Shown: positions 9,128 to 18,162, counted from the first letter of the stretch. The stretch is 64,000 bases of DNA from Sporosarcina sp. ANT_H38 (GCF_008369195.1 NZ_VOBC01000002.1:186001-250000); one strand, 5' to 3'. Notes: generated from the sequence alone by a model not told the origin. Numbers and translations are program-made.

Positions 9128-10360
9128 TCAAAGATCCTCAACTAAATGGTTATAGAAATCTGTGAATATTTTTTTCCTGTCACCATGATTTTCGATATAC
9201 TCCATTCCTTTATCTCCCATGCTTTTCAATAAGTCATCGTTAGAAATCAATTCATGTAATTTTAAACTTGCTTCTTCATGATGATTAAAATCTACATATA
9301 CACCGGATCCTACCTCCTCTATAATATCCTGAAATTCTCCCCAGATTCCTGAAACAATTGGTTTTCCTAGAGCCATATATTGAAACAACTTATTAGGTCT
9401 TACAAGTTTAAAACTCTCTATTTTCATTAAATTAGTTAAACATATATCGGCATGTACCAAGTAATCAGGAACAAGATCTCCTGGAACAGGATTTTCAAAA
9501 TAAACATTGCTCAAACCTAATTGTTTAGTTAACTCAATTAAATTTGCTTTTTGTTCGCCGTCACCAATGAAGATAAATGAAACTTTTTTGTCCGTTATAT
9601 TGTTTTGGCTTTTGTCATTAAAATCTTTAACCGTATTTAATACAGCGCTTAAGTTGTTTGCTTTGCCATGTACTCCTAAATACATAATCTTAAAATCATT
9701 CTTCCACTCTTTATTCTCAATTAATGAATCATCCAGTGCTTTGTTAAAATAACTTTCAGTATTTACACCCAATGGAGATATCCACATTGGCTTTGAATCG
9801 ACCTTTTCTTTAACATAGGTTAGCATTCCTTCAGATACAGCCGCAATGCCATCAGCGGAGTTATAGAGGTAATCTGCCGCAAAATTCATATACTTAATTA
9901 CTAGTTTATTTTTCATGCCCATATCTTCTAAAAATAAAGGCCAAAGATCTTCTACATCAGCGACTAATTTTATCTTTCTAATCTTTGCAGCTATAACACT
10001 AAAAATCGTAACAGGCGGGATAGTAATGATAATATAATCTATATTTTTAGAGAATAAAATTTTAATAGCTGTTATTAAATCAAACACTGTTATATTTAAT
10101 TGTCTCATCAAAGAACTTTTTTTGTATGGAGTACTTTTTATTTTGACTATAGAGAAATTATTTAGTTGTTTTTCAGATTGAAGTTTAAGTTTACCTAGAC
10201 TCTTATCCATCTTTCCTATGTAATGACTATATCCACAAATCCAAAACTCTGATTTACAGTTATAATTATCAGCAAAAAACTTTGACATCTCATAGTTTTT
10301 TGTGGGACCTGGCATATCAGGTGTTACTCCATAATGATTAATAGTAATAATTTTTTTCAT
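9128..10360 (-). CDS. Glycosyltransferase family 4, WbuB-like
   Basis: 410 aa. MKKIITINHYGVTPDMPGPT is the WbuB-type start (acceptor-domain opening with a DMPGPTKNYE loop); later come VADVEDLWPLF, YNSADGIAAVSEGM, MYLGVHGKANNLS and VRPNKLFQYMALGKPIVSG, the canonical GT4 donor-binding segment. A longer frame reaches 10378, but the ATG at 10360 has GGAAGGG upstream and forms a TAATG overlap with the preceding stop, so it is preferred. WbuB-like enzymes often add N-acetyl-6-deoxyhexosamines early in repeat-unit assembly; that role is inferred here. Confidence 0.8.
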   Translation of the reverse strand: MKKIITINHYGVTPDMPGPTKNYEMSKFFADNYNCKSEFWICGYSHYIGKMDKSLGKLKLQSEKQLNNFSIVKIKSTPYKKSSLMRQLNITVFDLITAIKILFSKNIDYIIITIPPVTIFSVIAAKIRKIKLVADVEDLWPLFLEDMGMKNKLVIKYMNFAADYLYNSADGIAAVSEGMLTYVKEKVDSKPMWISPLGVNTESYFNKALDDSLIENKEWKNDFKIMYLGVHGKANNLSAVLNTVKDFNDKSQNNITDKKVSFIFIGDGEQKANLIELTKQLGLSNVYFENPVPGDLVPDYLVHADICLTNLMKIESFKLVRPNKLFQYMALGKPIVSGIWGEFQDIIEEVGSGVYVDFNHHEEASLKLHELISNDDLLKSMGDKGMEYIENHGDRKKIFTDFYNHLVEDL

Positions 10361-11094
10361 TAAACATTTCCCTTCCATAAATGGTAAACTTGATGGCAGC
10401 CAACCTGTTTACATCCAACTTTATGATAAAAGTTAATTGCACCCATATTTCTAACTTGGGTACCAACTCTAATTTCATTTATGCCACGTTGATATGCTGT
10501 ATATTCTAATGCTTTGAATAAGCTGGTACCAAGACCACTTTTAGTGACGGTTTTCGATACAGCAATAAGCTCGATTATACAAGCATTATCCGAATACGAA
10601 TGTAATAGAAAACCATTAATTCTACCATGTTCATCATTAGATAACGCAAAAAACTTATCCTGATTATCAAATGAATTTATTAGCCACTGACGATAAAGTT
10701 TGTCTCCTCCACGCATAGCTAATTCAGGATCCTCTGTAAACTTCGAAAATTTAAAATCTGCCATTTCAATGACCTGATTGTTTCTTTCTAGTGCACGATG
10801 AACTGTTATATTCACGGGTACCTCATGTGAATCTTCTACTTTTTTCATGAACTGGATGTTCACGTCTGCTAAAAACGCTGAAGTATCCTTGCCGATTATC
10901 TGTGCATTAACAGGCTCTGAATTATTATTTACAATAGATAAAAACTGATATTCATTAAACTTAGTTTTCAACTCTTCCCATTCATGTGGATTTAGCGGTT
11001 TATTCAGAATGACTTTGGCACAAGTAATACCAAAAAACTCTGCATCCCATTTCAAGTCATAAAACTCCACATTGTTTTCTACATTTCCTCCCAT
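10360..11094 (-). CDS. GNAT family acetyltransferase, second WecD-like protein
   Basis: About 244 aa. The N-terminus has YDLKWDAEFFGITCAKV, closely parallel to the WecD-like protein at 3656-4342, and the C-terminal half has GNAT motif A (AVSKTVTKSGLGTSLFKALE) and VGTQVRNMGAINFYHKVGC. It lies directly upstream of the initiating sugar transferase and the PglE/EpsN-like aminotransferase, so it probably N-acylates a UDP-4-amino-4,6-dideoxy sugar; Bacillus eps clusters usually have a left-handed beta-helix acetyltransferase (EpsM) in this role. The ATG at 11094 is preferred over 11106, because at 11106 an AAGG abuts the start codon without any spacing. Acyl donor unknown. Confidence 0.72.
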   Translation of the reverse strand: MGGNVENNVEFYDLKWDAEFFGITCAKVILNKPLNPHEWEELKTKFNEYQFLSIVNNNSEPVNAQIIGKDTSAFLADVNIQFMKKVEDSHEVPVNITVHRALERNNQVIEMADFKFSKFTEDPELAMRGGDKLYRQWLINSFDNQDKFFALSNDEHGRINGFLLHSYSDNACIIELIAVSKTVTKSGLGTSLFKALEYTAYQRGINEIRVGTQVRNMGAINFYHKVGCKQVGCHQVYHLWKGNV

Positions 11095-11116
11095 AAGACG
11101 ACCCATCCTTTTTCAA

Positions 11117-11737
11117 TCACAAACCGGAATTGTTTGATTTAGTACTTTTATCAGTTACAAATACATCCTCACGTTTCAAAACAGATCCCGCTGTTTTAAA
11201 GAATATTCTAACATCGAGCCACCACGACAAATGGTCTATATAATAAATATCATTTTGAATTCTTTCTTTCCAAGGTACAGTGTTCCTAAAGTACGCTTGG
11301 TTATACCCAGTAACACCAGGTTTAACTTCTAGTTTCCGTTCTTCATTACCCTGGTATAATTCACTATGCTCTGGTAAATCTGGTCTCGGACCAATTATGC
11401 TCATGTCGCCCTTAATAATATTTAATAGTTGTGGGGTCTCATCTAAGCTTGTCTTACGAATGAAAATCCCGATTTTTGTTAGTCTTGGGTCGTCTTCTGC
11501 ATTAAAAGTTGATCCATCTTCATTTCTTAAGTCAGGTGCATTTAATTTCATGGAACGTAATTTGTACATCTTAAATATTTCCCCGTTCTTACCTAACCGT
11601 GGAGCATTATAAAATATTGAACCTTTATCTTGAAAATAAATAATCGGTCCTATAATAACCAAGATGATTAACCAAAATGGCAGAGCTATTATTGCTAGTA
11701 TTAAATCAAATACTCTTTTCAATAAATTTTTATACAT
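11117..11737 (-). CDS. Initiating undecaprenyl-phosphate sugar-1-phosphate transferase (EpsL/PglC type)
   Basis: 206 aa bacterial sugar transferase that starts repeat-unit synthesis by moving a sugar phosphate from a UDP-sugar to undecaprenyl phosphate. Features: one N-terminal membrane segment (about residues 9-35, re-entrant in PglC), MYKLRSM, a conserved DPRLTKIGIFIRKTSLDETP, the DMSIIGPRP catalytic region and KPGVTGYNQ. This short monotopic form matches PglC and EpsL, which act on UDP-diNAcBac-like sugars, consistent with the adjacent EpsN-like aminotransferase. The stop of that aminotransferase lies 14 bp upstream of the start codon. Confidence 0.88.
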   Translation of the reverse strand: MYKNLLKRVFDLILAIIALPFWLIILVIIGPIIYFQDKGSIFYNAPRLGKNGEIFKMYKLRSMKLNAPDLRNEDGSTFNAEDDPRLTKIGIFIRKTSLDETPQLLNIIKGDMSIIGPRPDLPEHSELYQGNEERKLEVKPGVTGYNQAYFRNTVPWKERIQNDIYYIDHLSWWLDVRIFFKTAGSVLKREDVFVTDKSTKSNNSGL

Positions 11738-11751
11738 ACCTACACCCTACC

Positions 11752-12969
11752 TTAAACTTCGTTCATTACCTTTTTAAAAGTTTCAATAACATATTTCACA
11801 TCTTCATTACTCAATAAAGTATGAAGTGGCAATGTAATCTCATTCTGATAAACATCAAATGCATTAGGATAATCCTTAATATCAAATCCCAAATTCTTAT
11901 ACGCTGTAAACATAGGTAGCGGTTTGTAGTGAACATTAGACGCAACCCCAGCTTCTGCCATCTTAACTATTATTTCATTTCTCCGGTTTTCATTAATACC
12001 CGGTATCCTAGCTAAATAAAGATGTCCTGAGGAAGCAAAGTCCTCACCATAATGCTGCAAACTTTGAATCCCTGATAGTAAAAGAGCTGTATCATACATC
12101 TCAATAATTTCTTTACGTCTTTTTAATAAATTCTCGTATCTATTTAACTGTACCAAACCAAACCCAGCCATTATATCAGTCATATTACACTTATAAGCAG
12201 GATACATAATGTCATATTCCCATGCACCAATTTGTGTTTTTGCCAATGCATCTTTAGATTGGCCATGAAGACTATACAGCATATATTGTTTATAAAGCCA
12301 TTCATCATCTAATCCTACATCATTTCGCCAAACAGCAGCACCACCTTCAGCTGTTGTTAAATTCTTAACTGCATGGAATGAGTAGCAAGTAAAATCTGCA
12401 ACTTGTCCACATTTCTTACCATGCCTTTCAGCACCAAAAGCATGAGCAGCATCAGTCATAATAATGACTCTATTAAATAATGATTGAAGTTCACTATTAG
12501 AATTAAATAATTCTCTTTTACTCTCTACTATCTCGTATAAGGTATCGTAATTACACATTTTACCGCCTATATCTACAGGTATAATAGCTTTTGTCTTATC
12601 TGTAATGGCATCCGCAAGTTTTGAATAATCCATCTCAAAAGAATCTGTTGCAGTATCAACTAGTACAATTTTTGCTCCTACATGATCTATAACAGAAGCA
12701 GTTGCCGTATATGTATATGCTGAAGTGATAACTTCATCGCCAGGTCCAATACCTAAAATACGAAGGGTAAGTTCCATAGCAGCTGTTGCAGAATTTAAGC
12801 ATGCTGCCTTATTTGTACCAACATAATCAGCTATTCTTTTTTCAAACTCTTTTGTTCTGGGTCCAGTTGTAATCCAACCAGACTTCATTGCTTTAGTTAC
12901 TTCCTCAATCTCTGCATCCGTAATATCCGGAGGTGAGAAAGATATATTTTTTAATTTATTATTAATCAT
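11752..12969 (-). CDS. DegT/DnrJ/EryC1/StrS aminotransferase (PglE/EpsN-like, UDP-4-keto sugar)
   Basis: 405 aa PLP enzyme. Motifs: MKSGWITTGPRTKEFE, NSATAAMELTLRILGIGPGD, SAYTYTATASV, DAAHAFGAERHGK and CYSFHAVKNLTTAEGG with the PLP-binding lysine near residue 201. Together with EpsC (15305-17134) it would convert UDP-GlcNAc via a UDP-4-keto-6-deoxy sugar to a UDP-4-amino-4,6-dideoxy sugar; the GNAT and sugar transferase genes complete the set. GAGGT precedes the ATG at 12969. It is clearly distinct from the dTDP-type WecE at 2523-3659, so the locus encodes two 4-amino sugar pathways. Confidence 0.85.
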   Translation of the reverse strand: MINNKLKNISFSPPDITDAEIEEVTKAMKSGWITTGPRTKEFEKRIADYVGTNKAACLNSATAAMELTLRILGIGPGDEVITSAYTYTATASVIDHVGAKIVLVDTATDSFEMDYSKLADAITDKTKAIIPVDIGGKMCNYDTLYEIVESKRELFNSNSELQSLFNRVIIMTDAAHAFGAERHGKKCGQVADFTCYSFHAVKNLTTAEGGAAVWRNDVGLDDEWLYKQYMLYSLHGQSKDALAKTQIGAWEYDIMYPAYKCNMTDIMAGFGLVQLNRYENLLKRRKEIIEMYDTALLLSGIQSLQHYGEDFASSGHLYLARIPGINENRRNEIIVKMAEAGVASNVHYKPLPMFTAYKNLGFDIKDYPNAFDVYQNEITLPLHTLLSNEDVKYVIETFKKVMNEV

Positions 12970-13074
12970 TGTATTTACCTCGCTTTTTTCAAGTATTGAT
13001 TTTTAGAATTAAAAAACTTTAATAGCAGTTTAGTACTTAATTGGATCCCAGAGTTCACCTATCCAAACAAACTA

Positions 13075-13372
13075 CTAACCTTCCAAATACAAAATCACAC
13101 TAATCTGTATACCTACTAAGCAAACAAACACTGAATTTGATTTAAACTTTTGAATCACATACGTCAATTGGAAATCTCCAACTACTCCAGTCTTCTGATT
13201 TTCTAAGTATAAGAAGATCTCAGGAGTCAAAGCGGGCCTTCCCATAATTACAATATACGATGGAACAGTCTCCTTAGAGTGTTTCATTCACAAAAATCTC
13301 ACCCTGTTTTGTTCGTCCCTCTTGAACTGAAGGCTATACAATTTCATCCCGATGAGTATCTTCACCGGGAAC
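13075..13372 (-). pseudogene. galU: Remnant of UTP-glucose-1-phosphate uridylyltransferase (galU), central to C-terminal part
   Basis: Translating the minus strand in shifting frames gives fragments that line up in order with the GalU C-terminal half: VPGEDTHRDEIV (GalU VPEEETHRYGII), a lysine/arginine stretch ending VNETLKG, then SYIVIMGRPALTPEIFLYLE (GalU SNLAILGRYVFTPEIFMYLE) and TGVVGDFQLTYVIQKF (GalU VGAGGEIQLTDAIQKL). Stops and frameshifts interrupt it, and both the catalytic N-terminus and the true C-terminus are missing. galU commonly sits beside pgcA in Bacillales glycan loci. Here the remnant marks the junction between the conserved operon half and the AT-rich variable block. Confidence 0.72.
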
Positions 13373-13376
13373 ATTA

Positions 13377-15101
13377 TTACTTCTTTTGTAGACTTCCCAT
13401 AACCGCATTCTCTAGAGCCACTAACTTCTCGCTACTACTTTCCATCGACTCACCCGTCACCGAGAAATACACCTTACACTTCGGCTCTGTACCCGATGGG
13501 CGTATACAAAACCACGATCCATCCGTAAGTTTATATTTCAGTACATTCGACTTAGGTAACTCAATCGCAGTTTTCAATCCAGTGACCACCTCCAGCGTTT
13601 CACTAGCTGCGTAGTCCTCGATGACCGCTACCGCTACACCATTCACATCTGTAGGTGGATGATTTCGGAAGGATGCTAGAATTCTTTCGATTTGTTGTGC
13701 TCCATCTTTTCCTGTTAACGTTACAGACCGTGTAGACTCTTGGTGATAACCAAATCGTTCAAATAAGTCCATTAGTCCTTCGTATAATGTCTTTCCTTGC
13801 GATTTATAGTGAGCTGCGACTTCTGCCACGAAGACAGCTGACTGAACTGCATCTTTATCTCGTACGAAATCTCCGATTAAATAGCCGTAACTTTCTTCAT
13901 AACCAAAAAGGAAGGAGTACTCATTTGTTTGCTCAAATTCATTAATCTTTTCAGCAATAAACTTAAACCCTGTTAGTGTGTCAATTGTCTTCATACCAAA
14001 GTTAGAAGCGATTTTACGTCCCAACTCAGAAGTGACAATCGTTTTCATCACCACGCCATTAGCGGGCAAGTTACCCTTGTTCTGTTTCTGCTCAAGTAAG
14101 TAATGGAGCATCAATGCTCCAGTTTGATTGCCTGTTAGGACAACATAGTCACCTGATTCGTTCTTCACTGCCACGCCGAGTCGGTCCGCATCAGGGTCCG
14201 TTGCCAGTAAGACATCCGCATCGACTTTCTTGCCATACTGTATGGCTAATTCAAATGCGGCGTGCTCTTCGGGGTTCGGAAACTGAACCGTCGAAAAGTC
14301 AGGGTCTGAGTTTTCTTGTTCTTTTACAATCGTTACATTAGTAAAGCCATATGATGAAAATGCAATACGAACAGGCTTATTCCCTGTACCGTGTAAGGCT
14401 GTGTAGACAATAGATAGCTCTTTATCTTGATTTTTTTGGCTCAGTAGAATGGTACCTAACGCGTCATTATACGCATGGTCTATCTGTTCACCGATAGTTG
14501 TAAGGAACCCTTCTTCTATGAGTTTGTCTTCACTACTAACTTCAATCGTCAATTCACAATCAATTTTGTTCATTTGTTGAACAATTATGTCAGCTGCATC
14601 AGGAGGTAACTGCGCACCGTCTTCTGCATATATTTTTAAACCATTATATTCGGGTGGATTATGACTTGCAGTGATTACAATCCCTGCAAGTGCATGTAAG
14701 TACCTAACAGCAAATGACAATACCGGAGTTGGGTGCAATTCATCGAACAAATAGACCTTAATTCCCTGACTTCCGACAGTTTTCGCTACTTCAAGCGCAA
14801 ACTTTGGAGACATATGCCTGGAATCATAGGCAATGACCACACCACGATCCTTAGCATCTTTACCTTGTTCAACAATATAGTGTGATAGACCTGCTGCTAC
14901 TTTTCGAACTGTATAGATGTTCATTCGATTCGTGCCTGGACCAATGATTCCACGCATTCCACCAGTGCCGAACGCTAACTCTTTGTAAAAACTGTCTTCC
15001 ATCAACTTTTCATCATGCAGATTTCGCAATAACTCTAATCGTAAGCTGTCTTCCTTAGGTAGTTGCTCTATCCACTGATTCAACTTTGATTTCCATTGCA
15101 T
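13377..15101 (-). CDS. pgcA: Alpha-phosphoglucomutase / phosphomannomutase
   Basis: 574 aa, close to the usual length of B. subtilis PgcA (about 565-580). It interconverts glucose-6-phosphate and glucose-1-phosphate, feeding UDP-sugar synthesis. Four domains with the expected landmarks: FGTGGMRGIIGPGTNRMN near the N-terminus, the phosphoserine loop TASHNPPEYNGLK (about residue 145), the metal loop ATDPDADRLG (about 305), GYEESYGYLIG in domain 3, and the phosphate-binding RPSGTEPKCK near the C-terminus. AGGAG lies 8 bases before the ATG at 15101. Its customary partner GalU is only a remnant just downstream. Confidence 0.93.
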   Translation of the reverse strand: MQWKSKLNQWIEQLPKEDSLRLELLRNLHDEKLMEDSFYKELAFGTGGMRGIIGPGTNRMNIYTVRKVAAGLSHYIVEQGKDAKDRGVVIAYDSRHMSPKFALEVAKTVGSQGIKVYLFDELHPTPVLSFAVRYLHALAGIVITASHNPPEYNGLKIYAEDGAQLPPDAADIIVQQMNKIDCELTIEVSSEDKLIEEGFLTTIGEQIDHAYNDALGTILLSQKNQDKELSIVYTALHGTGNKPVRIAFSSYGFTNVTIVKEQENSDPDFSTVQFPNPEEHAAFELAIQYGKKVDADVLLATDPDADRLGVAVKNESGDYVVLTGNQTGALMLHYLLEQKQNKGNLPANGVVMKTIVTSELGRKIASNFGMKTIDTLTGFKFIAEKINEFEQTNEYSFLFGYEESYGYLIGDFVRDKDAVQSAVFVAEVAAHYKSQGKTLYEGLMDLFERFGYHQESTRSVTLTGKDGAQQIERILASFRNHPPTDVNGVAVAVIEDYAASETLEVVTGLKTAIELPKSNVLKYKLTDGSWFCIRPSGTEPKCKVYFSVTGESMESSSEKLVALENAVMGSLQKK

Positions 15102-15129
15102 TTGTCATTCTCCTATCAAAAACAGACAT

Positions 15130-15262
15130 ACTCTATTAGGGGTGCCAGGCGCTGCCACCCGGTGCAATTTGAATCAAGTGCAGGCGCCGTACAGGGGGTA
15201 GCCGAAGCAATAAGACTGGCTCCGGCTTATTGTGGGAGGCATGCCCTGAGCGATTCTATTGG
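15130..15262. repeat. Hairpin-rich intergenic element between epsC and pgcA
   Basis: The 200 bp gap has no credible gene. It contains a hairpin at 15140-15160 (GGGTG and CACCC arms around CAG-gcg-CTG) and a nested structure at about 15193-15250, with outer arms CAGGG/CCCTG and inner arms CAATAAG/CTTATTG. It is markedly GC-richer than the flanks. The layout suggests a dispersed palindromic intergenic repeat of the type common in Bacillales genomes, but only one copy is in the window, so its repetitive nature is inferred. Confidence 0.4.
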
Positions 15263-15304
15263 GCTATCTCTATGTATGACCTACTCTTCTTTTTTCTGTT
15301 CCTA

Positions 15305-17134
15305 TTAAACAGTCGTAAAATTCTTTGTAACCACAGGAACCTTCCGATTGGCTAGCCCAATAAGCGTTTCCTTCAGCTCCCTATTATCCATCTCAAGAAG
15401 CTTACCAATCACAAACTCCATCTCCAACCCACTAACCGGCTCAGCCTTCCCAATAAAAATCTTCGGAAATACATACTCACTCTGCCGTTCATTCTCATTC
15501 AATAACTCTTCAAACAACTTCTCCCCAGGCCGTATTCCTGAGTACGCAATCCCAATCTCTTCCTCACTATACCCAGACAACTTGATCAGGTTCTTTGCCA
15601 AATCCACAATTTTCACCGGCTCACCCATATCAAGCACAAATACTTCTCCACCTGCTGCAAGTGTCCCCGCCTGGATCACAAGTCGTGAAGCTTCCGGAAT
15701 CGTCATAAAGTATCGAGTCATCTCAGGATCGGTAATCGTAATCGGACCACCTTTTGCAATTTGTTGCTTAAACAAAGGAACAACACTTCCTCTTGAACCT
15801 AATACATTGCCAAATCTCACAGCCGCGAATTTGGTTTCGCTTTTTTTCGCAAGGTTTTGAACAATCATTTCAGCGAAACGTTTCGTAGCACCCATGATAT
15901 TGGGTGGATTGACTGCTTTGTCCGTTGAAACCATTACGAAGTACGGAACGCCAAATGTATCTGCTGCTTCCGCAACATTCTTCGTGCCGAAAATATTATT
16001 CTTAACAGCTTCCATTGGGTTTGCTTCCATTAAAGGAACATGTTTATGCGCAGCTGCATGGTACATAACATCCGGCTTATACTCGCTAACGATGTCGAAA
16101 ATACGCATCCGATCTTGGACGTCTGCAATAATTGGTATTATTTCTGTATGTGTTGAAACTTTTTGTCGCAGTTCCATGTCTATATTGTAGATAGAGCTTT
16201 CTCCATGACCTACTAGTATCAACCGACTTGGCCAAAATTCACTTACTTGTCGACAAATTTCCGATCCAATGGAGCCACCCGCACCTGTGACAAGTATTGT
16301 TCTACCTGTGATCTTGTCCGCGATTGCTTTTAAATCGAGTTGGACTTCATCTCTACCCAACAAGTCTTCGATTTTCACGTCTTGCATATCATTGACGGAC
16401 ACTTTGCCTGTCATTAAGTCTTCAATGCGTGGAATCGTTTGTGTTTGGATACCGGTTTCAATACAAAGTTTCATTAATTCAGCCATTTGATGTTTAGCCA
16501 TAGATGGAATGGCTATAACAATTTTCTCGATTGTCTGTTCTTTGACAATGTCGGGAATATCTTTCGTATCACCGACTACTTTCAACCCAAATATTTCGAG
16601 TCCATGTTTCGCATGATCATCATCTACAAAAAGGATGGGTTTCATGCCAGATTCAGGGTTTTGAAGCACTTGTCGCACGATCATACTGCCAGCTTGTCCT
16701 GCACCGATGACCATTGTTCGTTTTGATTCGGCCCCATTATGAAGATTGACCGTATCTCGCATAAGCCGCCACGATAATCTCGAACCACCGATTAGTAGAA
16801 TATGTAGCATCCATGTAAGGGAGAGTGCTCGAAGGTAAATATCTTGAGAGATAGCAAATTGGACAGTTGCAACAACCGCAATCGTTAATGTCACGGCTTT
16901 GAAAATCGATTTCAGTTCACCGATTGATGCGTAGGACCATGCTTTTCGATAGAGCCCATAATGCCATGCGAAGGTGTGGTGCGCAATCTGGATTGCAATG
17001 ACGCTGATGAGCAGCATCTTGTTTGCAAATACATTGATGTTTGGATGCAATATGAAATAACCGATGTAGATCGAGAATAGAACGATGAGTGAGTCGACAA
17101 CAAACAACAACGTCATTCTTTTTTTTATTGTCAT
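15305..17134 (-). CDS. epsC: Membrane UDP-sugar 4,6-dehydratase (EpsC/CapD/PglF family)
   Basis: 609 aa. Four N-terminal transmembrane helices (about residues 1-135) precede a CoA-binding-like Rossmann domain (VIGAGQAGSMIVRQV) and a C-terminal extended SDR domain with NAD loop VTGAGGSIGSEICRQ (about residue 290) and the active-site stretch VSTDKAVNPPNIMGATKR, where Met replaces the SDR tyrosine as in PglF-type dehydratases. The likely reaction is UDP-GlcNAc to UDP-4-keto-6-deoxy-GlcNAc. The ATG at 17134 is preferred over a frame reaching 17164 because AAAGGGG lies just upstream of it. It supplies the EpsN-like aminotransferase at 11752-12969. Confidence 0.9.
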   Translation of the reverse strand: MTIKKRMTLLFVVDSLIVLFSIYIGYFILHPNINVFANKMLLISVIAIQIAHHTFAWHYGLYRKAWSYASIGELKSIFKAVTLTIAVVATVQFAISQDIYLRALSLTWMLHILLIGGSRLSWRLMRDTVNLHNGAESKRTMVIGAGQAGSMIVRQVLQNPESGMKPILFVDDDHAKHGLEIFGLKVVGDTKDIPDIVKEQTIEKIVIAIPSMAKHQMAELMKLCIETGIQTQTIPRIEDLMTGKVSVNDMQDVKIEDLLGRDEVQLDLKAIADKITGRTILVTGAGGSIGSEICRQVSEFWPSRLILVGHGESSIYNIDMELRQKVSTHTEIIPIIADVQDRMRIFDIVSEYKPDVMYHAAAHKHVPLMEANPMEAVKNNIFGTKNVAEAADTFGVPYFVMVSTDKAVNPPNIMGATKRFAEMIVQNLAKKSETKFAAVRFGNVLGSRGSVVPLFKQQIAKGGPITITDPEMTRYFMTIPEASRLVIQAGTLAAGGEVFVLDMGEPVKIVDLAKNLIKLSGYSEEEIGIAYSGIRPGEKLFEELLNENERQSEYVFPKIFIGKAEPVSGLEMEFVIGKLLEMDNRELKETLIGLANRKVPVVTKNFTTV

Positions 17135-17251
17135 TAGGGGCCCCTTTCTTTTTATTGAGTGCATTGCCGAAAATGAGACTTTTTTCTCACTTCCAATAAA
17201 TCGTATTTTATTTTTTCTGTAAAACTAGTATAATAGTCTAACAGTATCCCA

Positions 17252-18019
17252 CTATCCAATTAAATGCCACCATTTTTTACATTCAACTATACCTGGTTCC
17301 AACAAAATTAAATCTTCATTCGTCAAGATTCGAGCATTGTTTTCAAGTAAAATATCCACTTGGTCATGATGTTTGTGTTTTTCTAGAAAATCAAGACCCT
17401 TACCGTAAAGAAACGGACGTTTGACTGCATTATGTACATCAGAACCATAGGCATGGACAAGATTCGCTTCGACGAGTTGCAATGACAGCCTTTGTACCGA
17501 TTTACCGAAGTGTCCTGCAAGACTGCCAGCTGTCACTTGGGATAATGCGCCATGACTAACGAGTCGTTCAAGACGGCTTGGCTTTTCAGCGATCGCACGG
17601 TTTCTTTCTGGATGGGCGATGATCGGCACTTTGTTTAAATTCAAAATACCTTGGATGATTTGTACCGTATATGCGGGAATCCCTGATGAAGGGAGTTCGA
17701 GTAATACATACTTCGAATTTGCGAGCGTAAGGGCTTCACCACTGTGCAACTTTTCAATAGTGGACTCTTGAATTCTTATTTCCTGTCCAGCATGTAATTG
17801 AATCGCTAAGTCCCGCTTTTTTATTTCTTTCGATAACAGCTTGATTTTTTCAAGTACTACCTGTTTTGGCACATTATAGTGTGGATTATAAGCATGTGGT
17901 GTTGCAATTATATCGGTAATTCCCTCGGCAATAGCCACTTCAATTAGTTCCAACGATTCGGATAGTGTTTCCGGGCCATCATCTACGCCCGAAAGGATAT
18001 GTGCATGCATATCAATCAT
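17252..18019 (-). CDS. Tyrosine-protein phosphatase, CpsB/YwqE (PHP) family
   Basis: 255 aa manganese-dependent PHP-fold phosphatase that dephosphorylates the BY-kinase encoded upstream. Metal ligands are visible: MIDMHAHIL at the start, DDGP, ATPHAYNPHY (about residues 40-50), the IIAHPERN loop (about 135) and YGSDVHN near residue 190. The length is normal for the family. A good promoter (18061-18089) and a terminator after the kinase gene suggest it is transcribed at least partly separately from the kinase, together with epsC and the downstream glycan genes. Confidence 0.9.
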   Translation of the reverse strand: MIDMHAHILSGVDDGPETLSESLELIEVAIAEGITDIIATPHAYNPHYNVPKQVVLEKIKLLSKEIKKRDLAIQLHAGQEIRIQESTIEKLHSGEALTLANSKYVLLELPSSGIPAYTVQIIQGILNLNKVPIIAHPERNRAIAEKPSRLERLVSHGALSQVTAGSLAGHFGKSVQRLSLQLVEANLVHAYGSDVHNAVKRPFLYGKGLDFLEKHKHHDQVDILLENNARILTNEDLILLEPGIVECKKWWHLIG

Positions 18020-18060
18020 CTTTTTCCCCCACTTACAATTAGATAGTTAGAAAGAATAAT

Positions 18061-18089
18061 AGTATAAAAGTCTAGACGCTAAATCTCAA
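18061..18089 (-). promoter_or_regulatory. Putative SigA promoter for the phosphatase-epsC-glycan genes
   Basis: On the minus strand TTGAGA, 17 bases, then TATACT, lying about 40-70 bases before the phosphatase start codon and downstream of a terminator. Near-consensus hexamers with ideal spacing. Confidence 0.6.
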
Positions 18090-18132
18090 ATTAGTCACTT
18101 AGTCATGATAGTAGAATAATAGTTTTATGACC

Positions 18133-18162
18133 AAAAAAAAGAATAGGGATTACTCCCCATTC
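18133..18162 (-). terminator. Rho-independent terminator after the tyrosine kinase gene
   Basis: Minus-strand stem of nine pairs (GAATGGGGA / TCCCTATTC with one G-U pair, loop GTAA) followed by eight T. It overlaps the kinase stop codon, separating the modulator-kinase pair from the phosphatase and glycan genes, either as a full stop or as a partial attenuator. Confidence 0.75.

Noticed and set aside
13279..13614. 111-codon plus-strand frame
   Set aside because: Antisense to the pgcA 3' end and the galU remnant.
15096..15308. 70-codon plus-strand frame between pgcA and epsC
   Set aside because: Spans the palindromic element and resembles no protein; better explained as a repeat.
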